A stretch of 64,000 nt of DNA, taken from the NCBI GenBank assembly GCA_963742405.1, contig CAVUMB010000005.1:372001-436000 (forward strand). Reading direction: 5' to 3'. This document shows, piece by piece, positions 1 to 9,284 of the stretch. A program made the position numbers and the translations under genes. Position 1 is the stretch's first letter. Every line of letters starts with the position of its first letter. The stretch is from JAGVSR01 sp963742405. GTDB taxonomy: Bacteria; Pseudomonadota; Alphaproteobacteria; Rhizobiales; Hyphomicrobiaceae. Under the pieces are notes generated by a model. The model saw only the letters and a list, made by a program, of their open reading frames with translations. It made no database searches and was not told the origin of the DNA.

Positions 1-243
1 CGGACCGCCATTTGCCGCGCGCTTGCCAATAAGCCCAAACTTATCCTCGCCGACGAACCCACGGGCAATCTCGATCCGAAAACTTCCGAACTCGTGTTCC
101 ACGAACTGATCGGACTGTTCAAAAGCGAAGGGGTTGCCGCGCTGATCGCAACCCACAACCTGGATATCGCAGCCCGCATGGACCGCATTCTGCGCATGGA
201 AAACGGCCAACTCGTCGAGGTGACTCCAGATGCCATCCGCTAA
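1..243 (+). CDS. lolD: LolD, ATP-binding subunit of the lipoprotein release transporter (3' end only)
   Basis: The reading frame is open from the first base, so only the last 80 residues are present. It shows the end of an ABC ATPase: Walker B and D-loop (LILADEPTGNLD) and the switch histidine (IATHN). LolD, with LolC/LolE, drives release of lipoproteins from the inner membrane to LolA. The assignment to LolD rather than another ABC ATPase rests on the DEPTGNLD form and on its position just before dnaE, which is the usual neighbour in Hyphomicrobiales. The Walker A part lies outside the window. Confidence 0.8.
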   Translation, partial: RTAICRALANKPKLILADEPTGNLDPKTSELVFHELIGLFKSEGVAALIATHNLDIAARMDRILRMENGQLVEVTPDAIR

Positions 244-351
244 AACAAGTCGCGGGACGAACTGATGACTGCCCTGTCGTAATGCCGTTAAATAGACGCG
301 CTGGGATTTCGAATGGACCCGACGCCTCCCGTCTGCCGCGAAAGGTTTGAC

Positions 352-1371
352 ATGGTTTGGACGAGCGCGCTGGCCCGATGGATGTTCTGCCTTGGCGTCT
401 TGACGCTGCCGGGACATGCTGGCGCCCACAGTGACAATACCGTTCCGCCTTCGACCCCATCAGCCCTGCAAGCCCGCAAACTGGACGTCGGCACAACGCC
501 GCGAACTTATCAGCTCTATCTTCCGCAGGGCGGCGTCCGTGAGCCGGGTCCGGTCATGATCGTCCTGCACGGGGCCGGTGGCACTGGCGCCCGCATGCAC
601 ACGTACTTCGGGGCCGCACCGGCAGCGGATCGGGCGGGCTTTGCGGTGGCCTACCCCGACGGAATCAACGGCCAATGGAATGATGGACGCCCCCCGAGCC
701 TACGCTACCTGCCCCAGCTGAAGGATGTGGACGATGTCGGCTTTATCGCAGCGGTCGCCCAGGATCTGATCACCCGCCGCATCGCCGACCCGCGCCGCAT
801 TTTCATCGTTGGACTGTCGAATGGCGGCGGCATGGCATTACGTATGGCCTGCGACCGGCCGGATACAGCGGCCGGCTTCGGTTTCATTGCAGCTCCCGCC
901 GGCGATCTGGTAATCAATGCCTGCCGCGGTGGCCGGCCGCGGCCCATGCTGCTTATCCACGGTACCAAGGACCGGACCATTCCATACGGCGGTGGCATGA
1001 TCCGCAAGTCAGCGTCGGATCGCCTGCTGTCGGCCCCGGAGCATGCGCAGTTTTGGGCGCGGCGAAACGGCTGCCTCGATACCGTCGAGTTGAACGACCT
1101 GCCTGACCTCGATCCCTTCGATAGCACGCGCATCAGCCGGGCCGTTTATCAATCGTGCCCCAACGGCGCACCGGTGGAACTGTTGACGATTGAAGGCGGT
1201 GGTCACCAGCCGCCGATCGCAAAAGCTGGCGCGGCCACAGCCATAGGATCGCCTGTCGGAATGCTCGGAAGCCGCAGCCATGACATTGACGCAACGGAAA
1301 CGATGTGGCGGTTTTTCAATTCCGGGCCGCCGGCAAGCGGCGCGGCCGCCGGCATCTCCGGGCGGCGATAA
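352..1371 (+). CDS. Secreted alpha/beta-hydrolase, PHB depolymerase/feruloyl esterase (LpqC-like) family
   Basis: A 339-residue hydrolase. The ATG at 352 is preferred over the one at 313 because AAAGG lies just upstream and the product then begins with a signal peptide (cleavage near GHAGA, residues 21-25). An oxyanion-loop motif HGAGGTG lies near residue 73, the nucleophile elbow GLSNGG has Ser156, an Asp-bearing HGTKDRTIP follows, and a catalytic His is in GGGHQPP. The family hydrolyses polyhydroxyalkanoates, acetylated xylan or feruloyl esters; the true substrate cannot be told. It sits between lolD and dnaE, genes that are normally adjacent, so it looks like an added gene. Confidence 0.8.
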   Translation: MVWTSALARWMFCLGVLTLPGHAGAHSDNTVPPSTPSALQARKLDVGTTPRTYQLYLPQGGVREPGPVMIVLHGAGGTGARMHTYFGAAPAADRAGFAVAYPDGINGQWNDGRPPSLRYLPQLKDVDDVGFIAAVAQDLITRRIADPRRIFIVGLSNGGGMALRMACDRPDTAAGFGFIAAPAGDLVINACRGGRPRPMLLIHGTKDRTIPYGGGMIRKSASDRLLSAPEHAQFWARRNGCLDTVELNDLPDLDPFDSTRISRAVYQSCPNGAPVELLTIEGGGHQPPIAKAGAATAIGSPVGMLGSRSHDIDATETMWRFFNSGPPASGAAAGISGRR

Positions 1372-1636
1372 TCACGATTAGGATAGCCGCGGGTCGCCAT
1401 CGCGCAGCGGTGCGCCGGGAAAACTGTCGTTCTGCATCATCATGTCAATCAGCGCGGCCATGGGAAACTCCATCGGTTGAGGTTGCAATATCAAGGACCT
1501 TAACTCTGGCCGTGGCGGCCTGCTGTTCCACCCGGAACAGGCTGGCTCGCCAGTAACCCGTCGCCCGCCGCAAAAGAGCGTCGCAGAAGTGTGGAAAACC
1601 TCATCGCATTGCGGCCCGCCGGGCTAATCTCTCCCG

Positions 1637-4600
1637 ATGACCGAATCTCCAATGATGCCGAAATTCATCCATCTCAAAGTTCATTCCGCCTATTCGCTGC
1701 TTGAAGGCGCGTTGCCGATCGCCAAGCTGGCGAAGCTATCGGACGGCTACGGTTTTCCAGCTCTCGGCCTGACCGACACGAACAACATGTTCGGCGCGCT
1801 GGAGTTCTCCGACAAGCTCGCCGGTGCCGGCATTCAGCCGATTGTCGGCGTGTCACTCGCCTGCCAGCTTAAAGAGAAGGGTAGTGCTCCGGGACAACTG
1901 CCGGGCCCGATTGTGCGCCAACATGCCTGGCGCGACGGTCTCCTGGCGCTCTACGCCATGAACGAGGCCGGCTACGCCAATCTGATGAAGCTCGTCTCGA
2001 CCGCGCATCTGGGCACGGCTGGCGAGGATGCGCCGTTCGTCACGGCGCATGAAATCGCGGCCCATGCCGAAGGCGTCATCGCGTTGACCGGCGGCCCCGA
2101 TGGACCGATCGACCGAGCCCTGCTCGACGGTCAGCCGGGCCTCGCCGAAGAGCGCTTGGCCTTTCTCAAGATCACGTTCGGCGACCGGCTGTATGTCGAG
2201 GTTCAGCGGCACGGCACGCGAGCCGAGCAGGAGGTCGAACCCCAGCTTCTCCGCCTCGCCTACGACGCGGACGTGCCGATCGTCGCCACGAACGAAGTCT
2301 ACTTTGCGACCCCCGACGACTACGAAGCCCACGACGCGCTATTGTGCATCGCTGATGGCCGCTACGTCGGCGAGGACGACCGCCGCCGTGTGACGCGCGA
2401 ACACCACATGAAGAGCGCCGCCGATATGGCGGCCTTATTCGCGGACTTGCCGGAAGCGCTGGCCAATACGGTCGAAATTGCAAGGCGATCTGCATTTCGG
2501 CCGCTCGGCAAAAAGCCGATCCTACCGCGCTTCGTGCAGACGAGCGCGGCGTCGGAGGCCGATCAGTTGATTGCCGAAGCAGCCGAATTGAAACGTCAGG
2601 CCGAGGATGGGCTACGCACCCGCCTTGCCGTGCTCCCGTTGGCGCCGGGCTTCACGACAGAAGATTACTGGAATCGCTTGGCGTTTGAAGTCGACGTGAT
2701 CACGAAAATGAAGTTTCCAGGCTACTTCCTGATCGTCGCCGATTTCATCAAATGGTCGAAGGCGAACCGGATACCCGTCGGACCGGGGCGCGGCTCGGGC
2801 GCCGGCTCCCTCGTCGCGTGGTCGCTGACGATCACGGATCTCGATCCCTTGCGCTTCGGACTTCTGTTTGAGCGCTTCCTCAATCCCGAACGCGTTTCGA
2901 TGCCGGATTTCGACATCGACTTCTGCCAGGATCGCCGCGACGAGGTCATCCGCTACGTGCAGCAGAAGTACGGCTCGGATCGCGTCGCGCAGATCATCAC
3001 GCATGGCAAGCTGCAGGCCCGCGCGGTGCTGCGCGATGTCGGCCGCGTTTTGCAAATGCCCTACGGCCAGGTCGATCGCTTGTGCAAGCTGGTGCCCAAC
3101 AATCCGGCCAACCCCGTCACACTCGATCAGGCAATCGAAGGCGAACCGAAACTCCAGGAAGCGCGCGATACCGACGAAGTCGTCGCGCGGTTGTTGCAGG
3201 TCGCCCAGAAACTCGAAGGTCTCTATCGCCACGCATCCACCCATGCCGCCGGCATCGTGATCGGCGATCGTCCGCTGGATGAGTTGGTGCCGCTCTACCG
3301 CGACCCGAAATCGAATATGCCGGTGACCCAATTCAACTGGAAGATGGTTGAAGCCGCGGGGCTCGTGAAATTCGACTTCCTCGGCCTGAAGACGCTGACC
3401 GTTCTGGAAAAGGCCGTTGAGCTTGTGCAACGCGGCCGCGGCATCTCGATCGATTTGGCAACGCTGCCGCTCGATGATGTGCCGTCCTATCAGCTGCTCG
3501 CCAAAGCCGACACGGTGGGCGTGTTCCAGCTTGAAAGCACCGGCATGCGCGAGAGCTTGAAACGGCTCAAGCCCGACCGTTTCGAAGACATCATCGCCAT
3601 GGTGGCGCTCTATCGCCCTGGCCCCATGGACAACATTCCAACCTACATCAACCGCAAGCACGGCGAAGAGCCGGTCGACTTCTTGCATCCCATGCTGGAA
3701 AGCATCCTCAAAGAAACCTACGGCGTCATCATCTATCAGGAACAGGTGATGCAGATCGCGCAGGTGCTGGCAGGTTATTCGCTCGGCGACGCCGATCTTC
3801 TGCGCCGTGCGATGGGTAAGAAAGACAAGATCGAAATGGCCCGCCAGCAGGCGCGCTTCGTTGATGGCGCGATGCAGAACGGCGTCAAGAAAGACGATGC
3901 CGTCTTCATCTTCGAACTCGTCGATAAGTTCGCCGGCTACGGCTTCAACAAATCGCACGCGGCCGCCTACGCGCTCGTCAGCTATCACACGGCCTATCTG
4001 AAGGCGAATTTCCGCGAGGAATTCCTCGCCGCCTCAATGACGCTCGACATGGGCAACACCGACAAGCTGGCCATGTTCGCGTCTGAGGCCAAGAAGAGCG
4101 GCATTCCGGTCCTGCCGCCAAGCGTGAATTCCTCTGAAGTCGATTTTCTCGTCGAGATGACCTCCCCCTCTCCCCGCCTGCGGGGAGAGGGTCGGGGTGA
4201 AGGGCAGGTGGCGTCAACCCAAGCGGTTGCCTCTCGCTCTAACCCTCTCCCCATCAAAAGCGATGCGGAGAGTGGAAAACGCGCCATCCGCTATTCACTC
4301 GCCGCCTTGAAAAACATTGGCGCGTCGGCAGTCGAAACGATCGTCGCGGCGCGAACATCAGGAGGACCGTACCGCTCGCTGGCCGACTTCTCCGCTCGCC
4401 TCAACCCGAAGGCGTTGAACAAGCGTGGTCTGGAAACGCTCGCCATGGCCGGCGCCTTCGACGCGCTGGAGCCCAACCGGGCGCTCGTTCGCGGCAATGT
4501 GGAAGGCATGATCGCGCTCGCCAATCGGCAGGCCGACAACGCAGCGCAAGGGACGAGCGATCTGTTCGGCGAAGGAGGAGGGGGAGGAAGTGCTCCGTCT

Positions 4601-5278
4601 CTCGACTTGAAGCCCGCAAAGGCCTGGACCCCGATGGAGCGTCTGCAAGAGGAATTCGACGCCATCGGCTTCTTCCTCTCCGGCCATCCGCTCGATGCTT
4701 ACGAGACGGTCCTGAAAAAGCTCGGCGTCCGCCGATTTGTGGACTTCGAAGCGGCGACCGCGCGCGGCGTCTCGGGCGGGCGGCTCGCCGGCATCGTCAT
4801 CTCCGCCCGCGAGCGGCGCTCGCAGAAGGGCAACAAGTTCGCCTTCGCGATGTTCTCGGATGCCAGCGGCCAGTTCGAGGCGGTGATTTTCTCCGACACG
4901 CTCAACGCCTGCCGCGACCTGCTCGAAGGCGGCACGCCCGTCGTGCTCAACGTCGAGGCGGAGCGCGATGGGGACACGGTCAAATTGCGCGTCCAGAGCA
5001 TGGAAGCGCTCGACAAGGCGGCTGCCGAAATTGATCGGGGGCTGAAGATCGTTTTCGATACGGGTGTTGTCGCCGCCCGCAGCGGCGTCGTTGACGAATT
5101 GAAGGCGCTACTGAAACCCGGTCAGGCGGGGGCCAGAAGAGGGGGCGAAATCCGCCTCGTACTGCCCGTCGGCGCTCGCGAACTGGAAATCATCCTCCCC
5201 GGTCGCTACGACGTCTCCCCCGCCCAAGCCGGCCATCTCTCGACCGTCCCCGGCGTCGTGGAAGTGCTGGAGATTTGA
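1637..5278 (+). CDS. dnaE: DNA polymerase III alpha subunit
   Basis: The 1213-residue replicative polymerase catalytic subunit. A PHP domain occupies about residues 8-200 (FIHLKVHSAYS at its start). The polymerase core holds PGRGSGAGSL and the metal-binding MPDFDIDF at residues 422-429. HASTHAAGI, MVALYRPGPMDN and FNKSHAAAYA follow, then helix-hairpin-helix and, near residue 1050, an OB fold. Residues about 842-881 (SPSPRLRGEGRGEGQ and following) do not belong to the family: they are the translation of a palindromic repeat element inserted in frame between VNSSEVDF and AIRYSLAALKNIG. No strong Shine-Dalgarno is seen; Met at 1652 or 1655 are alternative starts. Confidence 0.97.
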   Translation: MTESPMMPKFIHLKVHSAYSLLEGALPIAKLAKLSDGYGFPALGLTDTNNMFGALEFSDKLAGAGIQPIVGVSLACQLKEKGSAPGQLPGPIVRQHAWRDGLLALYAMNEAGYANLMKLVSTAHLGTAGEDAPFVTAHEIAAHAEGVIALTGGPDGPIDRALLDGQPGLAEERLAFLKITFGDRLYVEVQRHGTRAEQEVEPQLLRLAYDADVPIVATNEVYFATPDDYEAHDALLCIADGRYVGEDDRRRVTREHHMKSAADMAALFADLPEALANTVEIARRSAFRPLGKKPILPRFVQTSAASEADQLIAEAAELKRQAEDGLRTRLAVLPLAPGFTTEDYWNRLAFEVDVITKMKFPGYFLIVADFIKWSKANRIPVGPGRGSGAGSLVAWSLTITDLDPLRFGLLFERFLNPERVSMPDFDIDFCQDRRDEVIRYVQQKYGSDRVAQIITHGKLQARAVLRDVGRVLQMPYGQVDRLCKLVPNNPANPVTLDQAIEGEPKLQEARDTDEVVARLLQVAQKLEGLYRHASTHAAGIVIGDRPLDELVPLYRDPKSNMPVTQFNWKMVEAAGLVKFDFLGLKTLTVLEKAVELVQRGRGISIDLATLPLDDVPSYQLLAKADTVGVFQLESTGMRESLKRLKPDRFEDIIAMVALYRPGPMDNIPTYINRKHGEEPVDFLHPMLESILKETYGVIIYQEQVMQIAQVLAGYSLGDADLLRRAMGKKDKIEMARQQARFVDGAMQNGVKKDDAVFIFELVDKFAGYGFNKSHAAAYALVSYHTAYLKANFREEFLAASMTLDMGNTDKLAMFASEAKKSGIPVLPPSVNSSEVDFLVEMTSPSPRLRGEGRGEGQVASTQAVASRSNPLPIKSDAESGKRAIRYSLAALKNIGASAVETIVAARTSGGPYRSLADFSARLNPKALNKRGLETLAMAGAFDALEPNRALVRGNVEGMIALANRQADNAAQGTSDLFGEGGGGGSAPSLDLKPAKAWTPMERLQEEFDAIGFFLSGHPLDAYETVLKKLGVRRFVDFEAATARGVSGGRLAGIVISARERRSQKGNKFAFAMFSDASGQFEAVIFSDTLNACRDLLEGGTPVVLNVEAERDGDTVKLRVQSMEALDKAAAEIDRGLKIVFDTGVVAARSGVVDELKALLKPGQAGARRGGEIRLVLPVGARELEIILPGRYDVSPAQAGHLSTVPGVVEVLEI
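4160..4275. repeat. REP-like palindromic element inserted in frame within dnaE
   Basis: Two hairpins make up the element. The first has perfect 12-base arms at 4166-4177 and 4180-4191 (CCCTCTCCCCGC against GCGGGGAGAGGG) with a two-base loop. The second, near 4250-4278, has CTCTCCCCATC against GATGCGGAGAG with one mismatch. Between them is the GGTCGGGGTGA-type linker. Such CCTCTCCCC/GGGGAGAGG elements are common intergenic repeats in proteobacterial genomes; here one is translated without breaking the frame. The outer limits are approximate. Confidence 0.8.
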
Positions 5279-5472
5279 AGGTTGCACGACCAGGCAACTC
5301 TTGCCTTTCTCCACATCTTCCGCCATACACCGCCCATCTCACACGCGGCTTGCGCGCTGGACGGATTGAAAGCCCCGTCTGGCGCTCCGGTGGACGATAT
5401 GCAACTCGGGTTTCCGGGTCGCCGTCTTCACAACGAGCCGTGGAGGATTAAACCGGAAAAGGATACCCGCTG

Positions 5473-6459
5473 ATGACGCTTCCCGCGTTCAACATGCGTC
5501 AGCTTTTGGAAGCTGGCGTGCACTTCGGTCACCAGTCGCATCGCTGGAACCCCAAGATGGCCCCGTTCATTTACGGCGCCCGCAACAACATCCACATTCT
5601 CGATCTGACACAGACGGTGCCGATGCTGCATCAGGCGCTGCTCAAGATTTCCGACACGGTCGCCGGCGGCGGTCGCGTGCTCTTCGTCGCAACCAAGCGC
5701 CAGGCCTCCGACGCCATTGCCGAAGCTGCCAAGCGCTCGGCCCAGTACTACATCAACCATCGCTGGCCCGGCGGCACGCTGACCAACTGGAAGACGATCT
5801 CGACGTCGATCCGCCGTCTGCGCCAGCTCGACGACATCCTCGCCGATCCGCAGGGCCGCACGAAGAAGGAAATCCTCACCATTCAGCGCGAGCGCGACAC
5901 CCTTGAGAAGGAGCGCGGCGGCATCAAGGAAATGGGCGGCGTACCCGATCTTCTGTTCGTGATCGACACTAACAAAGAAAAGATCGCGATCCTCGAAGCC
6001 CGCAAGCTCGGCATTCCGATTGTCGCCATCGTCGACACCAACTGCGATCCCGACGGGATCGATTTCCCGGTTCCCGGCAATGACGACGCCGGCCGAGCCC
6101 TAACGCTGTATTGTGACCTTGTGGCCCGCGCCGCGCTTGACGGTCTGGAGCGCAGTCAGTCGTCTTCCGGCGTCGACGTGGGCGCAATGGCCAACCCGCC
6201 TGTCGAGGCGCTGCCAGTCAAGTTCAAGGGCATCGACGCGCCGCGCGGCGAAGCCGACGACCTGAAGCGCATCACAGGCATCTCGCCCAAGATCGAACAG
6301 CGGCTCAACGACGCCGGTGTGTTCCACTTCTGGCAAATCGCCGACCTCGATGCCGACAATGCCAAGGCGCTTGACCTGCTGTTGCGCTTGAAGGGGCAGA
6401 TCGAAACCGAAGGTTGGATCGCGCAGGCCAAGAAGTTCGTCGACGCCGCAGCCGCGTAA
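5473..6459 (+). CDS. rpsB: 30S ribosomal protein S2 with C-terminal helix-hairpin-helix extension
   Basis: A 328-residue S2 protein beginning MTLPAFNMRQLLEAGVHFGH. The core (to about residue 230) has the expected HRWNPKMAPFIYG, HRWPGGTLTNW and IDTNKEKIAI blocks. After it comes an extension of roughly 70 residues with a helix-hairpin-helix-like segment (DDLKRITGISPKIEQRLNDAG, from about residue 262); long S2 tails of this kind are usual in Hyphomicrobiales and are not in E. coli. S2 binds late to the 30S head and recruits S1. It is followed by tsf, the classic rpsB-tsf pair. Confidence 0.97.
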   Translation: MTLPAFNMRQLLEAGVHFGHQSHRWNPKMAPFIYGARNNIHILDLTQTVPMLHQALLKISDTVAGGGRVLFVATKRQASDAIAEAAKRSAQYYINHRWPGGTLTNWKTISTSIRRLRQLDDILADPQGRTKKEILTIQRERDTLEKERGGIKEMGGVPDLLFVIDTNKEKIAILEARKLGIPIVAIVDTNCDPDGIDFPVPGNDDAGRALTLYCDLVARAALDGLERSQSSSGVDVGAMANPPVEALPVKFKGIDAPRGEADDLKRITGISPKIEQRLNDAGVFHFWQIADLDADNAKALDLLLRLKGQIETEGWIAQAKKFVDAAAA

Positions 6460-6466
6460 CAAACGG

Positions 6467-6524
6467 CGAATAGGTGTGCGGGAACAACGGACGGGTCATC
6501 CCCGTTTGTTGACCCGCCTATTCG
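6467..6524 (+). promoter_or_regulatory. Long imperfect inverted repeat between rpsB and tsf
   Basis: CGAATAGG at 6467-6474 pairs with CCTATTCG at 6517-6524. Inside it CGGG and AACAA pair with their complements around 6507-6516, leaving a GC-rich apical loop. The structure fills most of the 132-base gap and ends 67 bases before the tsf start. It could attenuate transcription, set the rpsB/tsf ratio, or be a processing site. No T-run follows, so it is not a standard terminator. Confidence 0.45.
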
Positions 6525-6591
6525 TACTTAGACCGCCAAGTCACAACCAAGACACTTCGCACCCCGCTCGCTGAGAGCGAAAGGAGCTGAC

Positions 6592-7533
6592 ATGAGCACG
6601 ATCACCGCAGCAATGGTGAAGGACCTGCGCGAGAAAACCGGCGCCGGCATGATGGACTGCAAAACGGCCTTGACCGAAGCCAATGGCGACATGGACGCCG
6701 CCATCGAGTGGCTGCGCAAAAAAGGCTTGTCGAAGGCCGCCAAGAAGTCGGACCGCATCGCCGCTCAGGGCCTCATCGGCGTCGTGTCGATGGTCAAGTC
6801 GGGCGCGGTCGTCGAAGTGAACTCCGAAACGGACTTCGTTGCCCGCAACCCGCAGTTCCAGGAAATGGTGCAGAAGATTGTCTCGCTGGCGCCCGCTGCC
6901 AACGGCGATATCGCCAAATTGCTCGCCGCCACCTATCCCGGATCGTCGGACACGGTCGAAGCGACCGTCAAGGAAGCGGTTGCGACCATCGGCGAAAACA
7001 TGGGCGTGCGCCGCACCGGCTCCCTCGCGGTCAAGGACGGCGTCGTTGCCGATTATGTGCACAACAAAGCCGCCGATGGTCTCGGTAAGATCGGTGTGCT
7101 CGTCGCCATCGAAAGCGCCGGCGACACCAATTCTCTGATGACCTTTGGCCGTCAGGTGGCCATGCATGTGGCTGCTGCCAAGCCGCTCGCACTGACGCCG
7201 GCCGATCTCGACCCCGCGACCGTGGAGAAGGAGCGTGCCTTTTACACCGAGCAGGCGCTGGCATCGGGCAAGCCCAAGGAGATCGTCGACAAAATGGTCG
7301 AAGGCCGTCTGAAGAAGGAATTCTTCCAGCAGGCCTGCCTTCTCAGTCAGGTCTTCGTCCTCGATGGCAAGGCGACTGTTGAGGAGGCCGCAAAAGTTGC
7401 AGAAAAGGCCGTCGGCGCCCCAATCAAGATCGTGGGCTTCCTGCGCTACGAATTGGGCGAAGGCATCGAGAAAAAAGAAGAGGACTTCGCCGCCGAGGTC
7501 GCCAAGACCGTGGCCGCCTCGAAAGGCGCCTGA
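6592..7533 (+). CDS. tsf: Elongation factor Ts
   Basis: A 313-residue EF-Ts, the nucleotide exchange factor that reloads EF-Tu with GTP. An AAAGGAG Shine-Dalgarno lies 6 bases before the ATG. The N-terminal UBA-like module (VKDLREKTGAGMMDCKTAL) is followed by the TDFVARN motif and the dimerisation domain, with the C-terminal module up to the end. Its length agrees with the alphaproteobacterial family. It follows rpsB and is closed by a strong hairpin at 7563-7592. Confidence 0.97.
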   Translation: MSTITAAMVKDLREKTGAGMMDCKTALTEANGDMDAAIEWLRKKGLSKAAKKSDRIAAQGLIGVVSMVKSGAVVEVNSETDFVARNPQFQEMVQKIVSLAPAANGDIAKLLAATYPGSSDTVEATVKEAVATIGENMGVRRTGSLAVKDGVVADYVHNKAADGLGKIGVLVAIESAGDTNSLMTFGRQVAMHVAAAKPLALTPADLDPATVEKERAFYTEQALASGKPKEIVDKMVEGRLKKEFFQQACLLSQVFVLDGKATVEEAAKVAEKAVGAPIKIVGFLRYELGEGIEKKEEDFAAEVAKTVAASKGA

Positions 7534-7562
7534 TCGCCGCCGTGTTGCACCTGTTCCTCAAC

Positions 7563-7592
7563 AAACGGCCGGCGGGTATTCGCCGGCCGTTT
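7563..7592 (+). terminator. Intrinsic terminator after tsf
   Basis: A perfect 12-base stem (AAACGGCCGGCG with CGCCGGCCGTTT) surrounds a six-base loop and ends in TTTCGTT. It lies 30 bases after the tsf stop, so pyrH probably has its own promoter in the gap to 7770. Confidence 0.75.
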
Positions 7593-7770
7593 CGTTGCTG
7601 ACGCGGCACTTTCAGCAACAGCCGGGTAGAGCAGGAAAAGTGCTGGAATGTGCGAAAGAGCGTCAGTATTGACGCAGTCCGGCAACAAACGGCCCGGCAA
7701 CTCGGCCTACGGTGCGGCATATGAGATAAGATGCCCTGGCCATAGGCCTGACGGGTGCTAAGGAGCTGAC

Positions 7771-8499
7771 ATGACGTCCGGTCCAGGCGGTCTCAAATAT
7801 AAACGACTCCTCATCAAGCTCTCCGGCGAGGCGCTGATGGGACGCAGCGCCTACGGCATCGACATGAGCGTGGCCGACCGTCTTGCCGGCGATATCGTCG
7901 ATGCGGTCAAGGCCGGTGGTGAGATCGCCGTAGTGGTCGGCGGCGGCAATATCTATCGCGGCCTGCAGGGAGCAGCCAACGGCATGGATCGGGCCACCGG
8001 CGACTACATGGGCATGCTCGCCACAGTTATGAATGCACTGGCCTTTCAGCACGCGTTGACGGCACGCGGCGGCGATGCTCGCGTTATGTCCGCGATCCCG
8101 ATGGAAACCGTATGCGAAAGCTACGTCCGTCCCCGGGCGTTGAGCCATCTGGCCCAGGGCCGGATCGTCGTCTTTGCAGCCGGCACAGGAAACCCATTTT
8201 TCACCACGGATACGGCGGCCACATTGCGCGCCATCGAGACATCCTGCGAAGCGGTGGTGAAGGCAACCCAGGTGGACGGTGTCTACTCGGCCGATCCCAA
8301 GAAGGATCCCTCCGCTGTTCGCTACGACCGCCTGACCTATGCGGAAGTCCTCGCGCGCGACCTCAAGGTCATGGACGGAGCGGCAATCGCGCTTGCCCGC
8401 GATAATCGACTTCCGGTAATTGTTTGTGCCATTGAGGAGGCCGGCAATCTTTTGAAGGTCATGAGAGGGGAAGCTCGGGCGACCGTGATCGAGGCGTAA
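7771..8499 (+). CDS. pyrH: UMP kinase
   Basis: A 242-residue UMP kinase of the amino-acid kinase fold. It phosphorylates UMP to UDP in pyrimidine nucleotide synthesis. KYKRLLIKLSGEAL near the N-terminus, VVVGGGNIYRG, GTGNPFFTTDTAA and VDGVYSADPKKDP are the family blocks for phosphate, UMP and ATP contact. AAGGAGCTGAC precedes the ATG. It is followed by frr in the standard pyrH-frr-uppS order. Confidence 0.97.
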   Translation: MTSGPGGLKYKRLLIKLSGEALMGRSAYGIDMSVADRLAGDIVDAVKAGGEIAVVVGGGNIYRGLQGAANGMDRATGDYMGMLATVMNALAFQHALTARGGDARVMSAIPMETVCESYVRPRALSHLAQGRIVVFAAGTGNPFFTTDTAATLRAIETSCEAVVKATQVDGVYSADPKKDPSAVRYDRLTYAEVLARDLKVMDGAAIALARDNRLPVIVCAIEEAGNLLKVMRGEARATVIEA

Positions 8500-8649
8500 G
8501 GCCTGCGGGCGTTGTCACTGGCAGGGTTCACTTATGACAAAATCGCCGCCTCCAGCCGGTGCTTGGTTTACCGCGGCCCCGGACGAAAACGCTCAGGCCA
8601 CGACAAGGCTCAGGCCACAATTAGGCCAAGGCTACGACAGGGAAAGACG

Positions 8650-9213
8650 ATGTCCGCTTTGACATACGATATCAAGGAATTGGAAAATCGGATGCGCGCG
8701 TCTATAGACGCGTTCAAGCGTGAATTGCAGGGCCTGCGCACCGGCCGCGCTAGCGCCCACCTGCTCGATCCGGTGCAAGTGGTTGTTTATGGATCGCGCA
8801 TGCCGCTGAACCAACTCGCGACCATCACGACGCCCGAAGCGCGCATGATTGCGGTGCAAGTCTGGGATCGCTCAAACGTGATCGCCGTCGACAAGGCGCT
8901 GCGTGAGGCCAATTTGGGCGTCAATCCGGTTGTCGACGGGCAGTTGATCCGCTTGCCGCTTCCCGCGCCCACCGCCGATCGCCGCAACGAACTCGTCAAA
9001 CAGGCGCATAAGTATGCCGAAAGCCACCGGATTGCCGTGCGCAACGTGCGCCGCGACGGCCTCGATCTTCTCAAGAAGCTCGAGAAGGACGGCAAAATGA
9101 GCGAGGACGATCACAAGAAGAATTCCGCCAAGGTGCAGGAATTGACCGATAGACTGATCAAGGAAATCGACCAGACCCTGTCGACGAAGGAAACAGAAAT
9201 CCAGAAGGTCTGA
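8650..9213 (+). CDS. frr: Ribosome recycling factor
   Basis: A 187-residue RRF, which with EF-G splits the post-termination ribosome. The frame is open further upstream (from 8512), but the ATG at 8650 is preceded by GGAAAG and gives the usual family length (about 185). The start MSALTYDIKELENRM matches the family N-terminus. FKRELQGLRTGRAS, the VWDRSNV block and the C-terminal three-helix-bundle segment (LLKKLEKDGKMSEDD) are present. The upstream 150 bases hold short direct repeats (GGCTCAGGCCACAA-like) and no gene. Confidence 0.95.
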   Translation: MSALTYDIKELENRMRASIDAFKRELQGLRTGRASAHLLDPVQVVVYGSRMPLNQLATITTPEARMIAVQVWDRSNVIAVDKALREANLGVNPVVDGQLIRLPLPAPTADRRNELVKQAHKYAESHRIAVRNVRRDGLDLLKKLEKDGKMSEDDHKKNSAKVQELTDRLIKEIDQTLSTKETEIQKV

Positions 9214-9284
9214 ACGCTCACCATCGCGCACGACACGAGGCAACCCGCTCTCCGACGAGCCAAATCGCAGGTCCGGCCGAGCCC

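Noticed and set aside
1305..1556. An Arg-rich frame overlapping the end of the esterase gene
   Set aside because: It starts inside the esterase in another frame and has no coding features.
2612..3988. A 458-codon open frame antisense to dnaE
   Set aside because: It mirrors the codon pattern of dnaE in GC-rich DNA, has no family motif and no ribosome site.
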